DNA of 64,000 bases from CAWAVN01 sp963844315 (lineage in GTDB: Bacteria; Planctomycetota; Planctomycetia; Planctomycetales; Planctomycetaceae), in NCBI GenBank assembly GCA_963844315.1, contig CAWJOC010000022.1, positions 558,001-622,000 of the forward strand, given 5' to 3'. Position 1 is the first letter of the stretch. Each line of letters opens with the position of its first letter. The notes under the pieces were generated by a model that was not told the DNA's origin, searched no databases, and saw only the letters and a list, made by a program, of their open reading frames with translations. Shown one piece after another: positions 39,763-49,578 of this stretch. The position numbers and the translations under genes were made by a program.

Positions 39763-41217
39763 GTCCTCCGCAATTCGCCCAAAGCCGCTGCCGATTCGGA
39801 ATGGCATATGATGACATCACGCCGCCCGTAGGCATCTATCATCGCATGTGGGCGCACGGCCCGGCACGACCGGGCGACGGGTATCCATCGCCAGTTAAGG
39901 ACGACCGTGCTCGTGTTTTCATCACTCGGAGCAGATTCACCAACGGAACCAGTTCAGATCCTTGTTGCGCTGGATCACTGCATTCTCGGCCCGCAAGAGC
40001 TAGCGGTTATAATCGATGCAATCACCTCAAGAACGAAGATTTCGGCGGAGCAAATTGCCGTGGTTTGCTCACACACTCATGCCGCTGGTTTATTGAGCCT
40101 GGATCGCGTGGGACTGCCGGGCGGGGAATTGATTCCGCATTATCTGAAATCCGTGGCAGAGACGACGGCATTGTGCGTTGAAAGTGCACTAGGAATAATG
40201 CAACCGGCGACGCTGATCTATGGAACCGGGCATTGCAACTTAGCTGCCAATCGGGACTCTTGGGATGAGCAAAGCCAACAGTTTGTCTGCGGCTATAATC
40301 CCTTAGCTCCAGCCGATGACACGGTTCTCGTCGCCCGCGTGGATGCGGATGATGGCAAGACAATGGCCACAATCGTAAACTATGCCTGCCATCCCACGAC
40401 CTTAGCTTGGGACAATACCCTTATTAGTCCCGATTTTCCTGGTGCAATGCGCGAGGTTTTAGAGGCTGAGACCTCGGCCCCCTGCATTTTTCTGCAAGGG
40501 GCCTCCGGGGAATTAGGGCCTCGGGAAGGCTTTGTCGGCGACCCTGCGATTGCGGATCGCAATGGCCGGGAACTTGCCCACGCGGCTCTGTCTGTACTCT
40601 ATAGTCTGGCCCCCTGTCGCACCATTTATGAGTATAGAGGCCCGGTGGTTTCCGGCGCGACTATCGGAACGTGGTCCTATCGTCCACTCAACGAATCCGA
40701 GCTATTAGAGCTTCAGACCTGGTCGAATTGGCGGGGAACTATTGAATTACCTTACCGATCTGACCTGGTTCCCATCGATGAGATTACCCTATACCTCAAG
40801 CAACTTGAGCAAGACGAAGCCTTTGCCCGGCGGAATGGTGATCTGGAGACCGCTTCAGAGTGCCGCGCTTTGGCTGAACGCAGGCGTCGCGAATTGGCCC
40901 GCCGTCAAGCTCTGCCTCAAGGTGAGACGTTCCCCTATCAAGTCGCAATTTGGCGAATTGGCCAAGCCATTTGGGTCGCTGTTCAGGGAGAACCCTATAG
41001 TGTGCTGCAAACGGAACTCCGCAAGCGGCTTCCTAGTATCGCTTTAGTCGTTTGCTCGATTGGTTTTTCGTGGGGGGTCGCCTATTTGCCTCCTGCCGAG
41101 AAGTATGGACTAGGACTATATCAAGAAAGCATCGCGGTAGTTGCTCCGGGAAGTTTAGAAACGTTAATTCATGAACTTGCCCAGCGTATTGAGGAATTGC
41201 TAGAAGCCACAATGTGA
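39759..41217 (+). CDS. Neutral/alkaline ceramidase-like hydrolase domain protein, one apparent frameshift
   Basis: About 485 aa. The neutral/alkaline non-lysosomal ceramidase N-terminal fold is recognised by DITPPVGIYHRMWAHG, the zinc-binding CSHTHAAG and NYACHPTTL, and FLQGASGELGPREG. No signal peptide, unlike true secreted ceramidases, so it is probably cytosolic. The frame shifts by one base near 39900 (PVKATVLVFSSLG when repaired). Substrate is probably not ceramide: in planctomycetes this domain occurs alone in sugar-catabolic clusters, as here between a transporter and a dehydratase. Starts inside the stop codon of the MFS gene. Confidence 0.82.
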
Positions 41218-41250
41218 TCCTAGCGACCTTTTTTGAGAATGCGTTCTCCG

Positions 41251-42427
41251 ATGAAAATCATGGCCATTGAAACGCTCGTTTGTCATGCCAGGATGCGAAA
41301 CTGGATTTTTGTCAAAGTTGTGACGGATCAGCCTGGTTTAGTGGGCTGGGGCGAAGCCACTCTGGAATGGCACACGCGGAGCGTCGTGGGCGCGATAGCG
41401 GATCTTGCCGAACTGGTGATTGGGGAAGATCCTCGCAGGGTGGAATACCTCTGGCAAATGATGTTTCGCCAGCATTTTTGGCATGGGCATGGAATCGTCC
41501 GGGCCACGGCGATGGCGGGAATTGATTTGGCGCTTTGGGACATACTCGGCAAAGTGGCCGGGTTGCCCTGCGCAGCTTTGGGGCGGGCCGGTGCGCGACA
41601 CGGTTCGGACCTACTGCCATTTGGGCGGCGGCAAACTTGAAGACTTTTATGAAACGTCGACGGACGATGCCCGGCGTTTCGCCGAATTGGCCCAGAAAGC
41701 GGTGGCCGACGGTTATACGGCGTTCAAAAGCATGGCGGTCCCGCCGACGATGCCAATTGAAGGCTTGAAACCCGTCCGCACGGCGGAGCGCGCGGTCGCG
41801 GCCATGCGGGAAGCGGTGGGCGAGGAAATCGACATCATGGTGGATTGCCATGCCCGACCTTCGCCCGCGATGGGCTTGCGGTTTGCCCAGGCTTTGGAGC
41901 CGTTTGGACTTTACTTCCTGGAGGAACCTTGCTGGCCGGAGGAAGTCAGCGGATTGGCGATGATTAATGCCGCCGTGGGCACTCCGATTGCCACGGGAGA
42001 GCGGGTCACGTCGGCGTCGGCCTTTCGTGAACTGTTCGACAAACGAGCTTGCGAGATTTGCCAGGTGGACATCACCCACTGCGGAGGATTGACCGAAGCC
42101 CGCCGCATCGCCGCCTTGGCAGAGACTTACCGCATCGCCTTGGCTCCGCACAATCCCCAGGGCCCGGTGAGCACTGCCGCCTCCTTGGAATTTGGATTTT
42201 CCCAGCCGAGCTATATCATTTGCGAAACGGTGCACGAGGATGTTCCCTGGCGGCAGGACGTGGTGGAAGAAGGCTTTGTCATTGAGCGCGAAGGGCGAAT
42301 CGTGCGGCCCAATTCGAAACCTGGCCTGGGAATCAGCATCAATGAGGCCGAAGTCAAAAGACACCCCTTCGAGCAAGAAATTCCCCAACGGGTATTTTAT
42401 CCCGATGGCAGCGTGGGGGATTGGTAA
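41251..42427 (+). CDS. Enolase-superfamily sugar-acid dehydratase (D-galactonate dehydratase-like), one apparent frameshift
   Basis: About 391 aa. N-terminal capping domain (NWIFVKVVTDQPGLVGWGEATLEW) and barrel. The metal ligands and catalytic bases of the mandelate-racemase/galactonate-dehydratase group are all visible: VDCHARP (Asp ligand, His), LEEPCWPE (Glu), TGERV (Glu) and APHNPQGPV (His). The His pair and PHNPxGP are the galactonate-dehydratase form. One G too many near 41582 breaks the frame; removal gives AALGGPVRDTVRTYCHLGGG. Reaction inferred as dehydration of an aldonic acid to a 2-keto-3-deoxy acid. Start at ATG 41251 is tentative, with in-frame alternatives at 41239 and 41233. 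Confidence 0.85.
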
Positions 42428-42567
42428 GCGGAGCGGATTTCGTTCGTTTGCGTCTTGCTTTTGGAGTGAACTCGAATCTGCAGAGTTGCCTTTTCGCCGG
42501 GGCTTCAAGTAATGTCCACAAAAGCGGAATGACTTCTTCACCGCTTCCCAATTCAGCGGATTGGCTT

Positions 42568-43880
42568 ATGACATTGATTAACGTGGCCATCGTAGGCATG
42601 GGGACCGTCGGCGGCGGGGTCGCCAAGATTTTGCTCAACCATTCGGAACGGCTGCGCCGACGCACAGGCTGCGACATCCGGCTCAAGCATGCGGTGGTCA
42701 AGAACCCAAACCGCCCGCGCGACGTGGCCTTGCCCACGGGCGTACTGACTGATGATTGGCAAAAAGTCCGCGATGACCGCGAGGTGTCGGTGGTCCTGCA
42801 CCTGGTGGGTGGAACCGTGGCGGCTTATGACATCATGCGGGGCTGTTTGCAAGCGGGAAAGCACATCGTCACCGCCAACAAAGCCCTCTTGTGCGAGCAT
42901 GGGCCGGAGTTGTTCGCCCTCGCGCGGAACAAAATCGCACGATTGCTTTCGAAGCGGCGGTGGCGGGGGGCATCCCCATCATCGCCACGCTGGGGCAATC
43001 CATGTCGGCCAACCAGATCACTTCGATTGAAGCCATTCTTAATGGGACCAGCAATTTCATTCTGACGGAAATGCTGGCCAAGGGCAGCCCTTATGAAGAT
43101 GTACTCGCCCAGGCCCAAAAGCTGGGCTATGCGGAGGCGGATCCTTCGATGGATGTCGATGGAACCGATGCCGCCCAGAAACTGGTGTTGCTGACCCAAC
43201 TGGCGTATGGGACGCGGGTGCCACTCGAGGCGTTTCCCCGGCAGGGGATTGACTCGTTGCAACTGGCCGATTTGTATTACGCCCAGGAATTGGGATACAA
43301 CATCAAACTCTTGGCGGTGGCGAAGTTGGCCAATAGTCATCTGGAAATGCACGTGCAGCCCACATTGGTCCGCGAGGACCGCCCGTTGGCGAGAACCGAT
43401 GGAGCCTTCAACATGATCGCCCTGGAAGGCGATGCCGTCGGTCCCACTTGGTATGCCGGTCCCGGAGCCGGGCAAATGCCGACGGCATCAGCTGTTGTTG
43501 CGGATTTGATTGATACGGTCACTGGCCGAACGGCGATTACGTTCCCGAAACTCGATTTATGGAATGACTGCCCGGCACTCCCGATGCAACCTTCGGAGGA
43601 TTTCGCCAGCCGGTATTATTTGCGGTTCAACGTGGAGGACCGCCCGCACGTGTTCGCGGACATCGCGGACATTTTGGGCCGGCACGAGATCAGCCTGGCT
43701 TCCATCATCCAACACGAAGCCCCGGAGCGTGATGAAAAAACGCCCGGCCCGCATCCCGTGGTTCCGGTTGTGGTCATGACCCACCGCACCAAACGGGGCC
43801 AGATTCAAAAGGCCCAAAGCGAACTCAATCAACTGGATAGCCTGCGTCCTCCGTTGACGGTGCTCGCCGTCGCGGATTGA
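42568..43880 (+). CDS. hom: Homoserine dehydrogenase, one apparent frameshift
   Basis: About 437 aa. Catalyses NAD(P)H reduction of aspartate semialdehyde to homoserine, committing flux to threonine and methionine. NAD-binding VAIVGMGTVGGGVAKIL is near the N-terminus, then KHIVTANKALL with the catalytic-region lysine, AVAGGIPII, ILNGTSNFIL and the signature AxKLGYAEADPSMDVDGTDAAQKL. A C-terminal ACT domain (YYLRFNVEDRPHVFADIADIL) suggests threonine feedback control. One A is missing near 42932 (NRTIAFEAAVAGG on repair). Start ATG 42568 preferred over 42529. Unrelated to the upstream sugar cluster, 140 bases away. Confidence 0.93.
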
Positions 43881-43971
43881 TGGGACGGCAAAGGCCATTG
43901 CCAGGGTTTAGATTTCGCGATACGATTTGTGGATGGGGAGGTTTGTCAGGTCTGTTTCGAGGATGGATCGC

Positions 43972-44613
43972 ATGCCGTTGGATGATGCCACGATCATGCA
44001 AGCGGTCAAGCGCGGGGAGTTCGAGCAGTTCGACCTCCTTGTGGAGCGCTACCGCCTGCCTTTGATCCGCGTGGCCGCTAGCAAACTGGGAAACGCGGCA
44101 TGGGCCGAGGATGTGGTGCAAGAAACTTTTCTGGCCGTCTTCGCCGCCCGCGAGACTTACAATCCGGAATTCGCGTTTCGCACCTGGCTTTGGACGATCT
44201 TGCTGAACCTCTGCCGTCGACAATTGAAGCGACATCGCCGACAACCCAAACAAGTTCCGCGCTCCCAACTTCCCGCCAACAGTTCGTCAGTCGCGATGGG
44301 GGAGCCAGTGGAATTGGAAACGGGCCTCACCCGGTTGTTGCAATTGGAACGAAGGGAACAACTCACTCGATTATTGAACGAACTCCCCGAACCCCAAGGC
44401 GATGCGCTTCGGCTCCGATTTTTTGGGGGATTGAAGTTCTCCGAAATCGCCGAGGCGATGCATTCCAGCCTCAGCGGAGCGAAACGCCGCGTCCAAAACG
44501 GCCTGTTGGCCCTGGCGGAACGACTCCAACACGAAGAATCGACCGCAGAGACCCATCCCGCAGGATGCCTTCTCCCGGAACCCGACCCAAAGGGGAACCG
44601 CAATGAACTGTGA
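43972..44613 (+). CDS. ECF RNA polymerase sigma factor (RpoE-like)
   Basis: 213 aa. ATG 43972 has GAGG 9 bases upstream, whereas ATG 43963 would be adjacent to it. Region 2.2-2.4: EDVVQETFLAVFAARETYNPEFAFRTWLWTILLN, including the standard DVVQETF core-binding helix. Region 4: LRLRFFGGLKFSEIAEAMHSSLSGAKRRVQNGL, a typical helix-turn-helix. The last 11 bases overlap the start of the anti-sigma gene, so the pair is translationally coupled. It belongs to the general ECF type with a membrane-bound zinc anti-sigma partner, unlike the planctomycete-type factor at 26839-27453. Confidence 0.93.
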   Translation: MPLDDATIMQAVKRGEFEQFDLLVERYRLPLIRVAASKLGNAAWAEDVVQETFLAVFAARETYNPEFAFRTWLWTILLNLCRRQLKRHRRQPKQVPRSQLPANSSSVAMGEPVELETGLTRLLQLERREQLTRLLNELPEPQGDALRLRFFGGLKFSEIAEAMHSSLSGAKRRVQNGLLALAERLQHEESTAETHPAGCLLPEPDPKGNRNEL

Positions 44614-45165
44614 CGAAGCTTTCGACGCCCTGACCGACCCCACCGAGTCGAACCATTCCGCCTTGAAATGGCATTTGGAATTCTGCCCCCGTTGCCGGGA
44701 AATGCGGGAAGTCCTCGCCCCTGCGCTCGCGATGTTCGCCGGTGAAGCCCGTGGGTCGGAAGAACACTCCGCATCCCATCGCCTGCCGGAATTCTCGTCG
44801 GAAACAGGATCGCACTTCGCGACCCGGAACTCCAAAATCGCCGACTCGCCAAACCGTTTCTCACGCCCGAAGCCATTCGTCTGGCCGAAGAGACCGCGCG
44901 GACTCTCTGTCCCGCGAAGAATCGCAATGCTTTTCGCTGGATTATCGCCGCGGCCATTTGCGTGATGACAATGTGGGGCGTGTTTTTCGCGATGGATTCC
45001 ATGGAATCCGAAACGCAACGGCCGTCTGATCCCGTGATGCTGGCCGACAAATGTCTTTGGACCGAGCAAAACGCTACCCCTTCCCCAGCACAATCCGAAC
45101 CTGCATCCTCCCGTTGGGTCGTGCTCTCCTGCGTGGCTTGCCATCTTGAAGAGTCCTTGGATTAA
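44603..45165 (+). CDS. Membrane zinc-type anti-sigma factor with C-terminal CxxCH, one apparent frameshift
   Basis: About 187 aa. The N-terminal zinc anti-sigma domain is seen in MNCDEAFDAL and the H-x3-C-x2-C motif HLEFCPRC. One base appears missing near 44780-44815; the continuing frame (ELQNRRLAKPFLTPEAIRLAEETARTL) leads to a single membrane helix (FRWIIAAAICVMTMWGVFF) and an exported C-terminal ~55 residues ending VLSCVACHLEESLD. Cytosolic zinc domain and external tail fit an anti-sigma that senses a redox or envelope signal. The tail CVACH is a heme-binding-type motif, unusual in this family. Overlaps the sigma gene by 11 bases. Confidence 0.8.
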
Positions 45166-45549
45166 ATCAACTTCCAAGTCGTTTGCACGTCACTCAAATC
45201 CGTCTCGCAAAACTGCCCAAGGCGACTCGCTGATCTCCGCTTTTTCACTTTGCGCCGCTCGGATGAACGACCTGTCCGCTTTTCGCTCAGATTGGTCGTT
45301 CGTCATCCATTGTTGACGGCGAATTAGTCCCTGTGAATTCCTTAGGGGAGACTCCGTCAAATACGGCCCGATCTCCCGACGCAGGGCTTCCATCCTGATG
45401 CGGAAGCGTTTGGTTGTCCCAAGGGGGATTAACCTCCGCTTGGCATGCGATTCGCTCTGACATCACACGACACAATTTGTGAGGTGGATTCCTTCTGTTT
45501 CCGACCCAGGGGAAGTCCAACGCGATGCCCTTCATTCAAGGAGATTCAA
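45166..45549. other. 384-bp gap
   Basis: No gene or strong palindrome recognised. It must include the promoter of the following lipoprotein gene. Confidence 0.4.
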
Positions 45550-45975
45550 ATGTTGAAAGCTTTGTTTGCAACCGTAACCCTGTCGATGCTCGTGGTGATG
45601 GGCTGCGGGAAAACAACCGAACCCGCCAAAACGCCCGGCAAGACGCCACCCGCCGAAGAGAGCACGTTCAAACTGGAACTGCCCACCACAGCGACGAACA
45701 TCGCCAAAGGGCAAGACGAAGCCGTGAAAATCGGCGTGGAACGCGGAGAGGATATGAAAGGCGAGGTCGAGTTGACATTCGAAGCGCCGGAAGGCCTCAC
45801 GATTGCGCCCGCGACCGCGAAAATTGCCGCGGATGCCGATGATGCGGAAGTGACGGTGAAAGCGGCTGACAACGCTGGCGTGGGGGAAAAAGACATTACC
45901 GTAAAAGGCAAAGCCGGCGGTAAAGAGACCTCAGGGACCTTCAAAGTCGAAGTCACCGACGCAGAAACGGAATAG
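45550..45975 (+). CDS. Lipoprotein with Ig-like fold
   Basis: 141 aa. AAGGAG lies 7 bases before the ATG. The lipobox MLVVMGC places a lipidated Cys near residue 19, followed by a Lys/Thr/Pro linker (KTTEPAKTPGKTPPAEES). The ~95-residue remainder is beta-strand-rich and alternates charged strands (AVKIGVERGE, EVELTFEAPEGLTIAP, AEVTVKAADNAGVGEKDITVKG), typical of small bacterial Ig-like domains. Function unknown; proteins of this kind are common and highly expressed in planctomycetes (general knowledge). First of a row of small plus-strand genes. Confidence 0.75.
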   Translation: MLKALFATVTLSMLVVMGCGKTTEPAKTPGKTPPAEESTFKLELPTTATNIAKGQDEAVKIGVERGEDMKGEVELTFEAPEGLTIAPATAKIAADADDAEVTVKAADNAGVGEKDITVKGKAGGKETSGTFKVEVTDAETE

Positions 45976-46223
45976 GCCGCGTCAAACCGTCCATAAACAA
46001 GGGGAAACCGGAAGAGCGAGCGTCCGACTGCACTCATAAGCAACATGGTGAGCAGCAGTGAATGGTCAGTCGAAGCATCGCCCTGCCGTTTGACATTTTC
46101 ATAAACTTCCGGCAAACACCGCATTCTTGAAATACGGTGTTTGTTGGTGCGCTCAGACTGGACTCATCAAAGCCGTGGCAAATCCTTAAACCCTGCGGGA
46201 TCCTTTAACCAGGTGGCCGTATC

Positions 46224-46662
46224 ATGCAAATCAAAAATGTGATGACCAAGACCGTGAAAACCATCCCCTCCACCGCGACCGTTCAAGAGGCAGCCCGGCT
46301 GATGGAAGAGTACAACGTGGGTTTTCTGCCGGTCATTGAGGACGACATTTCCGCGGGCGTCGTGACCGATCGTGATTTGGCAATCCGCGTGGTTGCATCC
46401 GGACGGGATCCCGCCCGGACCACGGTGGCCGATGTCATGTCGTTCGGTCCCGGCGTGGAGGGCGATGTGGATCTGACCGAACTTCCGGGCATCGCCACGC
46501 TGCGCGAGGAGACAAGCGATTGAGGAGGCCATTCAATTCATGGATGAAAAGCAAGTCCGGCGAGTGACGGTGCATGATGAGTGCTATCGCATTGTCGGAA
46601 TCGTATCACGCGCGGATTTGCCCGGTGTTGAGCACGTTGACCACAGCCTCAAGAAGTCTTGA
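46224..46662 (+). CDS. Two-CBS-domain protein, one apparent frameshift
   Basis: About 145 aa after repair. CBS1: VMTKTVKTIPSTATVQEAAR, MEEYNVGFLPVIEDD, AGVVTDRDLAIRVVA. CBS2 begins at VADVMSFGPGVEG and continues, beyond a one-base excess near 46514, as AIEEAIQFMDEKQVRRVTVHD, RIVGIVSRADLPG, stopping at TGA 46662. Such stand-alone CBS pairs bind adenine nucleotides and act in stress or energy sensing. The gap before CBS2 (DVDLTELPGIATLREE) is unusually long. Close to a ferritin-like and a YflT-like gene. Confidence 0.85.
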
Positions 46663-46745
46663 GCCGTCATCGGGACGATCCAAAGGCTGAATGCCTGGCG
46701 GAGCACATAGGGAAGGCCACGGAAACTCTAACAGGAGCAAAAGCC

Positions 46746-47219
46746 ATGAACGTCAAGCAATACTTAAAGCAGCACCGGGTTCCTTTCGACGTTTTGCCGC
46801 ACCCGCGAACGGAAACCGCAGTGGGAACGGCAGACACGTTGCACGTTCCCCAAGAAAACTTCGCCAAGACCGTTGTCTTAAGGGTTGATGGCAGACCCGT
46901 CCTCGCCGTCGTGCAGGCGCCGTTTCATGTCGATCCGGTGGAAGTCAAGAACTGCCTGGGAGCCGGAGTGGCCGAACTGGCGAGAGAAGCCGATTTGAAC
47001 GAGCTTTTCTCTGACTGCGAAACGGGAGCGATTCCACCGTTTGGGTCTCAGTATGGAATACCCACGGTGGTGGATGCCCAACTCGCAGAAGATGAATACA
47101 TCGTCTTCAATGGAAACACGCATCGCGAAGCGATTTCCATGCGATTTCGAGACTATGAAATGATTGAGCACCCCCATCAAGCAGAGATCCGCGATACAAG
47201 CTATGAAAGCCTAGACTAG
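46746..47219 (+). CDS. YbaK/ProX-type aminoacyl-tRNA deacylase-like protein
   Basis: 157 aa. AGGAG lies 10 bases before the ATG. Features of the YbaK/EbsC fold: VKQYLKQHRVPFDVLPH at the start, ENFAKTVVLRVDGRPVLAVV with the conserved lysine after the Phe-Ala, SDCETGAIPPFGSQYG (the PPFG hallmark of ProX/YbaK) and VDAQLAEDEYIVFNGNTHREAISM. This family hydrolyses mischarged aminoacyl-tRNAs (Ala- or Cys-tRNA-Pro) in trans. The substrate cannot be deduced here. Convergent with the pterin dehydratase gene, 31 bases away. Confidence 0.88.
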   Translation: MNVKQYLKQHRVPFDVLPHPRTETAVGTADTLHVPQENFAKTVVLRVDGRPVLAVVQAPFHVDPVEVKNCLGAGVAELAREADLNELFSDCETGAIPPFGSQYGIPTVVDAQLAEDEYIVFNGNTHREAISMRFRDYEMIEHPHQAEIRDTSYESLD

Positions 47220-47250
47220 CAAGGGTTCGCGGATCCCCGGGGTGGGTTTC

Positions 47251-47616
47251 TCAACCTTTCTTTTTGCGTTCAATGGGAACGTCATTGATCTTGGCGGCCA
47301 GGATGAAATCGTTTTCGGAGAGGCCGCCAATCGCATGCGTCGTCAATTCCACCGTGGCATTGCGGTATTCCGTCAGGTGCAAGTCGGGATGATGACCTTC
47401 TTCCTCGGCCAGTTCCGCCACGCGCTGGAAGAAATCCATCACCGCGAGAAAATTCTTCGCGGTCCATTCCCGACGGATCTTTTTCCCCGATCCGGATAAC
47501 TCCCATCCAGGAAGTTCCTTGAGAAGCCTCGTGGCTTCTTCCATACCGATTTCGGGAACCCCACCTTCGCACGGTTTGCACTTCTTGGATTTGAGTTCCG
47601 AAGCGGTTGCTGTCAT
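47251..47616 (-). CDS. 4a-hydroxytetrahydrobiopterin dehydratase
   Basis: 121 aa. Pterin-4a-carbinolamine dehydratase, which recycles the pterin cofactor of aromatic hydroxylases or works in another pterin route. The signature EEEGHHPDLHLTEYRNATVEL with the catalytic His pair and TTHAIGGLSENDFILAAKIN is unmistakable. N-terminal CKPCEGGVPEI is the common form in bacteria. No phenylalanine hydroxylase is in view. Lies 49 bases downstream of the ferritin-like gene on the same strand. Confidence 0.95.
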   Translation of the reverse strand: MTATASELKSKKCKPCEGGVPEIGMEEATRLLKELPGWELSGSGKKIRREWTAKNFLAVMDFFQRVAELAEEEGHHPDLHLTEYRNATVELTTHAIGGLSENDFILAAKINDVPIERKKKG

Positions 47617-47665
47617 GAGAGGGCCTCATTCAAAGGGTTTGATTCAACACTGAGATCTGAACAAT

Positions 47666-48161
47666 TCACTCGCCACATTCTAACGCGGCGAGGAAACCTT
47701 CAAACAGCCTCAAATGCTCTTCCTCATCGGCCAGAATCTGAGTGGCCAGATCCGCGGTGACGGGATCATCGTTCGATTCCGCGTGATGGATGATGTCCCG
47801 GTAATGCTCGATGGCGGAGTTCTCCGCGTCGATCACGCCGTTGATGACCGACTTCACATCGGTTGTGGCTTGCGGCGGCCTCAAGGATTCCTGATCGAAT
47901 TTCAGTTCCAAAGAACCCGGGAATTCGTCCGCCGATCTGTTTCAGCCGTTGGGCCAACCGCCGGGCATGTCCCAGTTCTTCCGTCACATCGGCGGACAAA
48001 GCGCGTTTGACCTCTTCGGCTTGCATGCCATCCAGGTAGACGCTGTTGGCCAGGTAATTCATGACGGTTTCCACTTCCATGCGATAGGCCTTTTGCAGCA
48101 ATTGGACGGTGTGTTGCTTGCTGTCCGACTTTTGAGTTTTGTCAGTCTTTTGCGTGGGCAT
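47666..48161 (-). CDS. Ferritin-like (bacterioferritin-type) protein, one apparent frameshift
   Basis: About 164 aa. A four-helix diiron protein: helix 1 EVETVMNYLANSVYLDG, helix 2 EELGHARRLAQRLKQIGG, helix 3 VINGVIDAENSAIEHYRDII and helix 4 ILADEEEHLRLFEGFL. Glu, E-x2-H, Glu and E-x2-H ligands (ExxH in helices 2 and 4) are all present. One extra T near 47914 breaks the frame after RIPGS. Likely stores iron or protects against peroxide. The linking loop is short, and it lacks the heme-binding Met of classical Bfr as far as I can see. Confidence 0.85.
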
Positions 48162-48433
48162 TGAGATCTCCTATTCTCACAAGGGAATACGAAACGAGGT
48201 TGCAATCATCAAAGCAAAGACAGTGCCATCCGGCAATCTGCGGAGGAAATTGCGGATGAGAAGGGCAAACTGCTTTCTGAACAACCACACTGGCTGGATA
48301 ACGCCCAAAACCGGACGAATTTTCTAGGGAATTTCGGGGCCTTGATTCATGGAATGAAATCTGCGTTAGTCATCCCGACAACGACCTGTTCGATCCCATA
48401 AAAGCACCGAGTTGTGCCTATAAGGAGCGACCC

Positions 48434-48949
48434 ATGACCGAGCAACGTCCAAATCCCATCCACATGGCCGTTTATGATGATGTTCCCACGGCCGCCGCCG
48501 CCGTTCATGATCTGCGAGAGGCCGGTTTCAGCCCCAAGGAAATCAGCGTGCTCTGCTCAGATGAGCATAGAGAACGGCTGTTTCAAGAGTATAACCACGA
48601 ACAGCCGGCTGGTTCCCATTCCGAAGATGCTGTCCAGAAGGCGGGACTTGCAGCCGCGGGTCTGGGAGGAGCCGCCGTCTTAACCGGCTTACTGACTTCG
48701 GCTGGCACGGCGATTTTCGCGATCGGCGCTTTCGCGGGAATCGCGGCGATTGGCACTTTTGTCGCCCTGATGCTGACGCGCGGCACTGAGAAAGAGCTAG
48801 CGGATTATTACGACCAGGCTGTGACCGAAGGAAAAATTCTGGTCGGCGTCGAAACCGATGATCCCGACCGCCAAGCCATTGCGGACGAGATCTTTCGCCG
48901 TCAAGGGGAAACCCCGCTCGCGATGCCGAAAGAATCCTCGCCTGGATAA
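48434..48949 (+). CDS. YflT-like general stress domain protein
   Basis: 171 aa. AAGGAG lies 7 bases upstream. The first ~50 residues (AVYDDVPTAAAAVHDLREAGFSPKEISVLCSD) are the 'heat induced stress protein YflT' / SpoVG-like alpha-beta domain. A Gly/Ala hydrophobic hairpin covers ~72-113 (AGLAAAGLGGAAVLTGLL, GTAIFAIGAFAGIAAIGTF) and could insert in a membrane. The C-terminus (GKILVGVETDDPDRQ) repeats the alpha-beta half. Members of this group are often in low-temperature or desiccation stress loci, but the function is unknown. It sits in a run of small stress-type genes. Confidence 0.8.
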   Translation: MTEQRPNPIHMAVYDDVPTAAAAVHDLREAGFSPKEISVLCSDEHRERLFQEYNHEQPAGSHSEDAVQKAGLAAAGLGGAAVLTGLLTSAGTAIFAIGAFAGIAAIGTFVALMLTRGTEKELADYYDQAVTEGKILVGVETDDPDRQAIADEIFRRQGETPLAMPKESSPG

Positions 48950-49014
48950 CTATTGGCCTCTTGCGAGATTGTCTTGTGATTACGCTTTGCCGGTTCCTTT
49001 TTGGGGAGAACATC

Positions 49015-49578
49015 ATGTCGGTTGATCAAGACTTTTGGAAAACGCAGCATGAACAACTTCAAGGAGAATTGGCCGAGCTTGAGGAGCGGCTGGGATCGCC
49101 GGTGATGCCCGGAGAACTGGAAAGTTGGCTTGAGGAAGTCAGGACCTGTTGGCAATCACTTTGGCCCCAATTGCAGATGCAAACGCAATACATCCATGCC
49201 AAGGAGTTCGCGCAGATTGCCGAGGAAGACCCCGAACTCTCGGCCCGGGTTCGGGAGATGCGCGAGGAAGACACGGCGATCATGGCGTTGTGCGACCAGG
49301 TGGCCGACCAATTGACATGGATTGAGGACCGGTTGGAGAAGGGAATCACGGAGTCCACTTTATTGAATGAGCCGTCGCCGGACTCGAACAGTAAAGATGT
49401 GGACCCCACGGAACGGGACTTTCACAACGAAGGGGCCATGGAAGCCGATTTGAAGCAGGATTTGGAGCAGTTTGTCACGGCGGGACTGGCCTTGGTAACT
49501 CGCATCCGCAAACAAGAAATCACGATCAGAACTTGGCTGGTCGAAGCCTATACCCGTGACCGGGGCGTCATGGACTAA
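49015..49578 (+). CDS. Charged helical protein of unknown function
   Basis: 187 aa from ATG 49015 (GGGGAG upstream); the frame extends to 48961 but that part is not protein-like. All helical, rich in Glu, Gln and Leu (FWKTQHEQLQGELAELEERL, FAQIAEEDPELSARVREMREED), without signal peptide, membrane segment or known motif; probably a coiled coil. Location next to ferritin-like and YflT-like genes suggests a stress role, by context only. Confidence 0.65.
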   Translation: MSVDQDFWKTQHEQLQGELAELEERLGSPVMPGELESWLEEVRTCWQSLWPQLQMQTQYIHAKEFAQIAEEDPELSARVREMREEDTAIMALCDQVADQLTWIEDRLEKGITESTLLNEPSPDSNSKDVDPTERDFHNEGAMEADLKQDLEQFVTAGLALVTRIRKQEITIRTWLVEAYTRDRGVMD

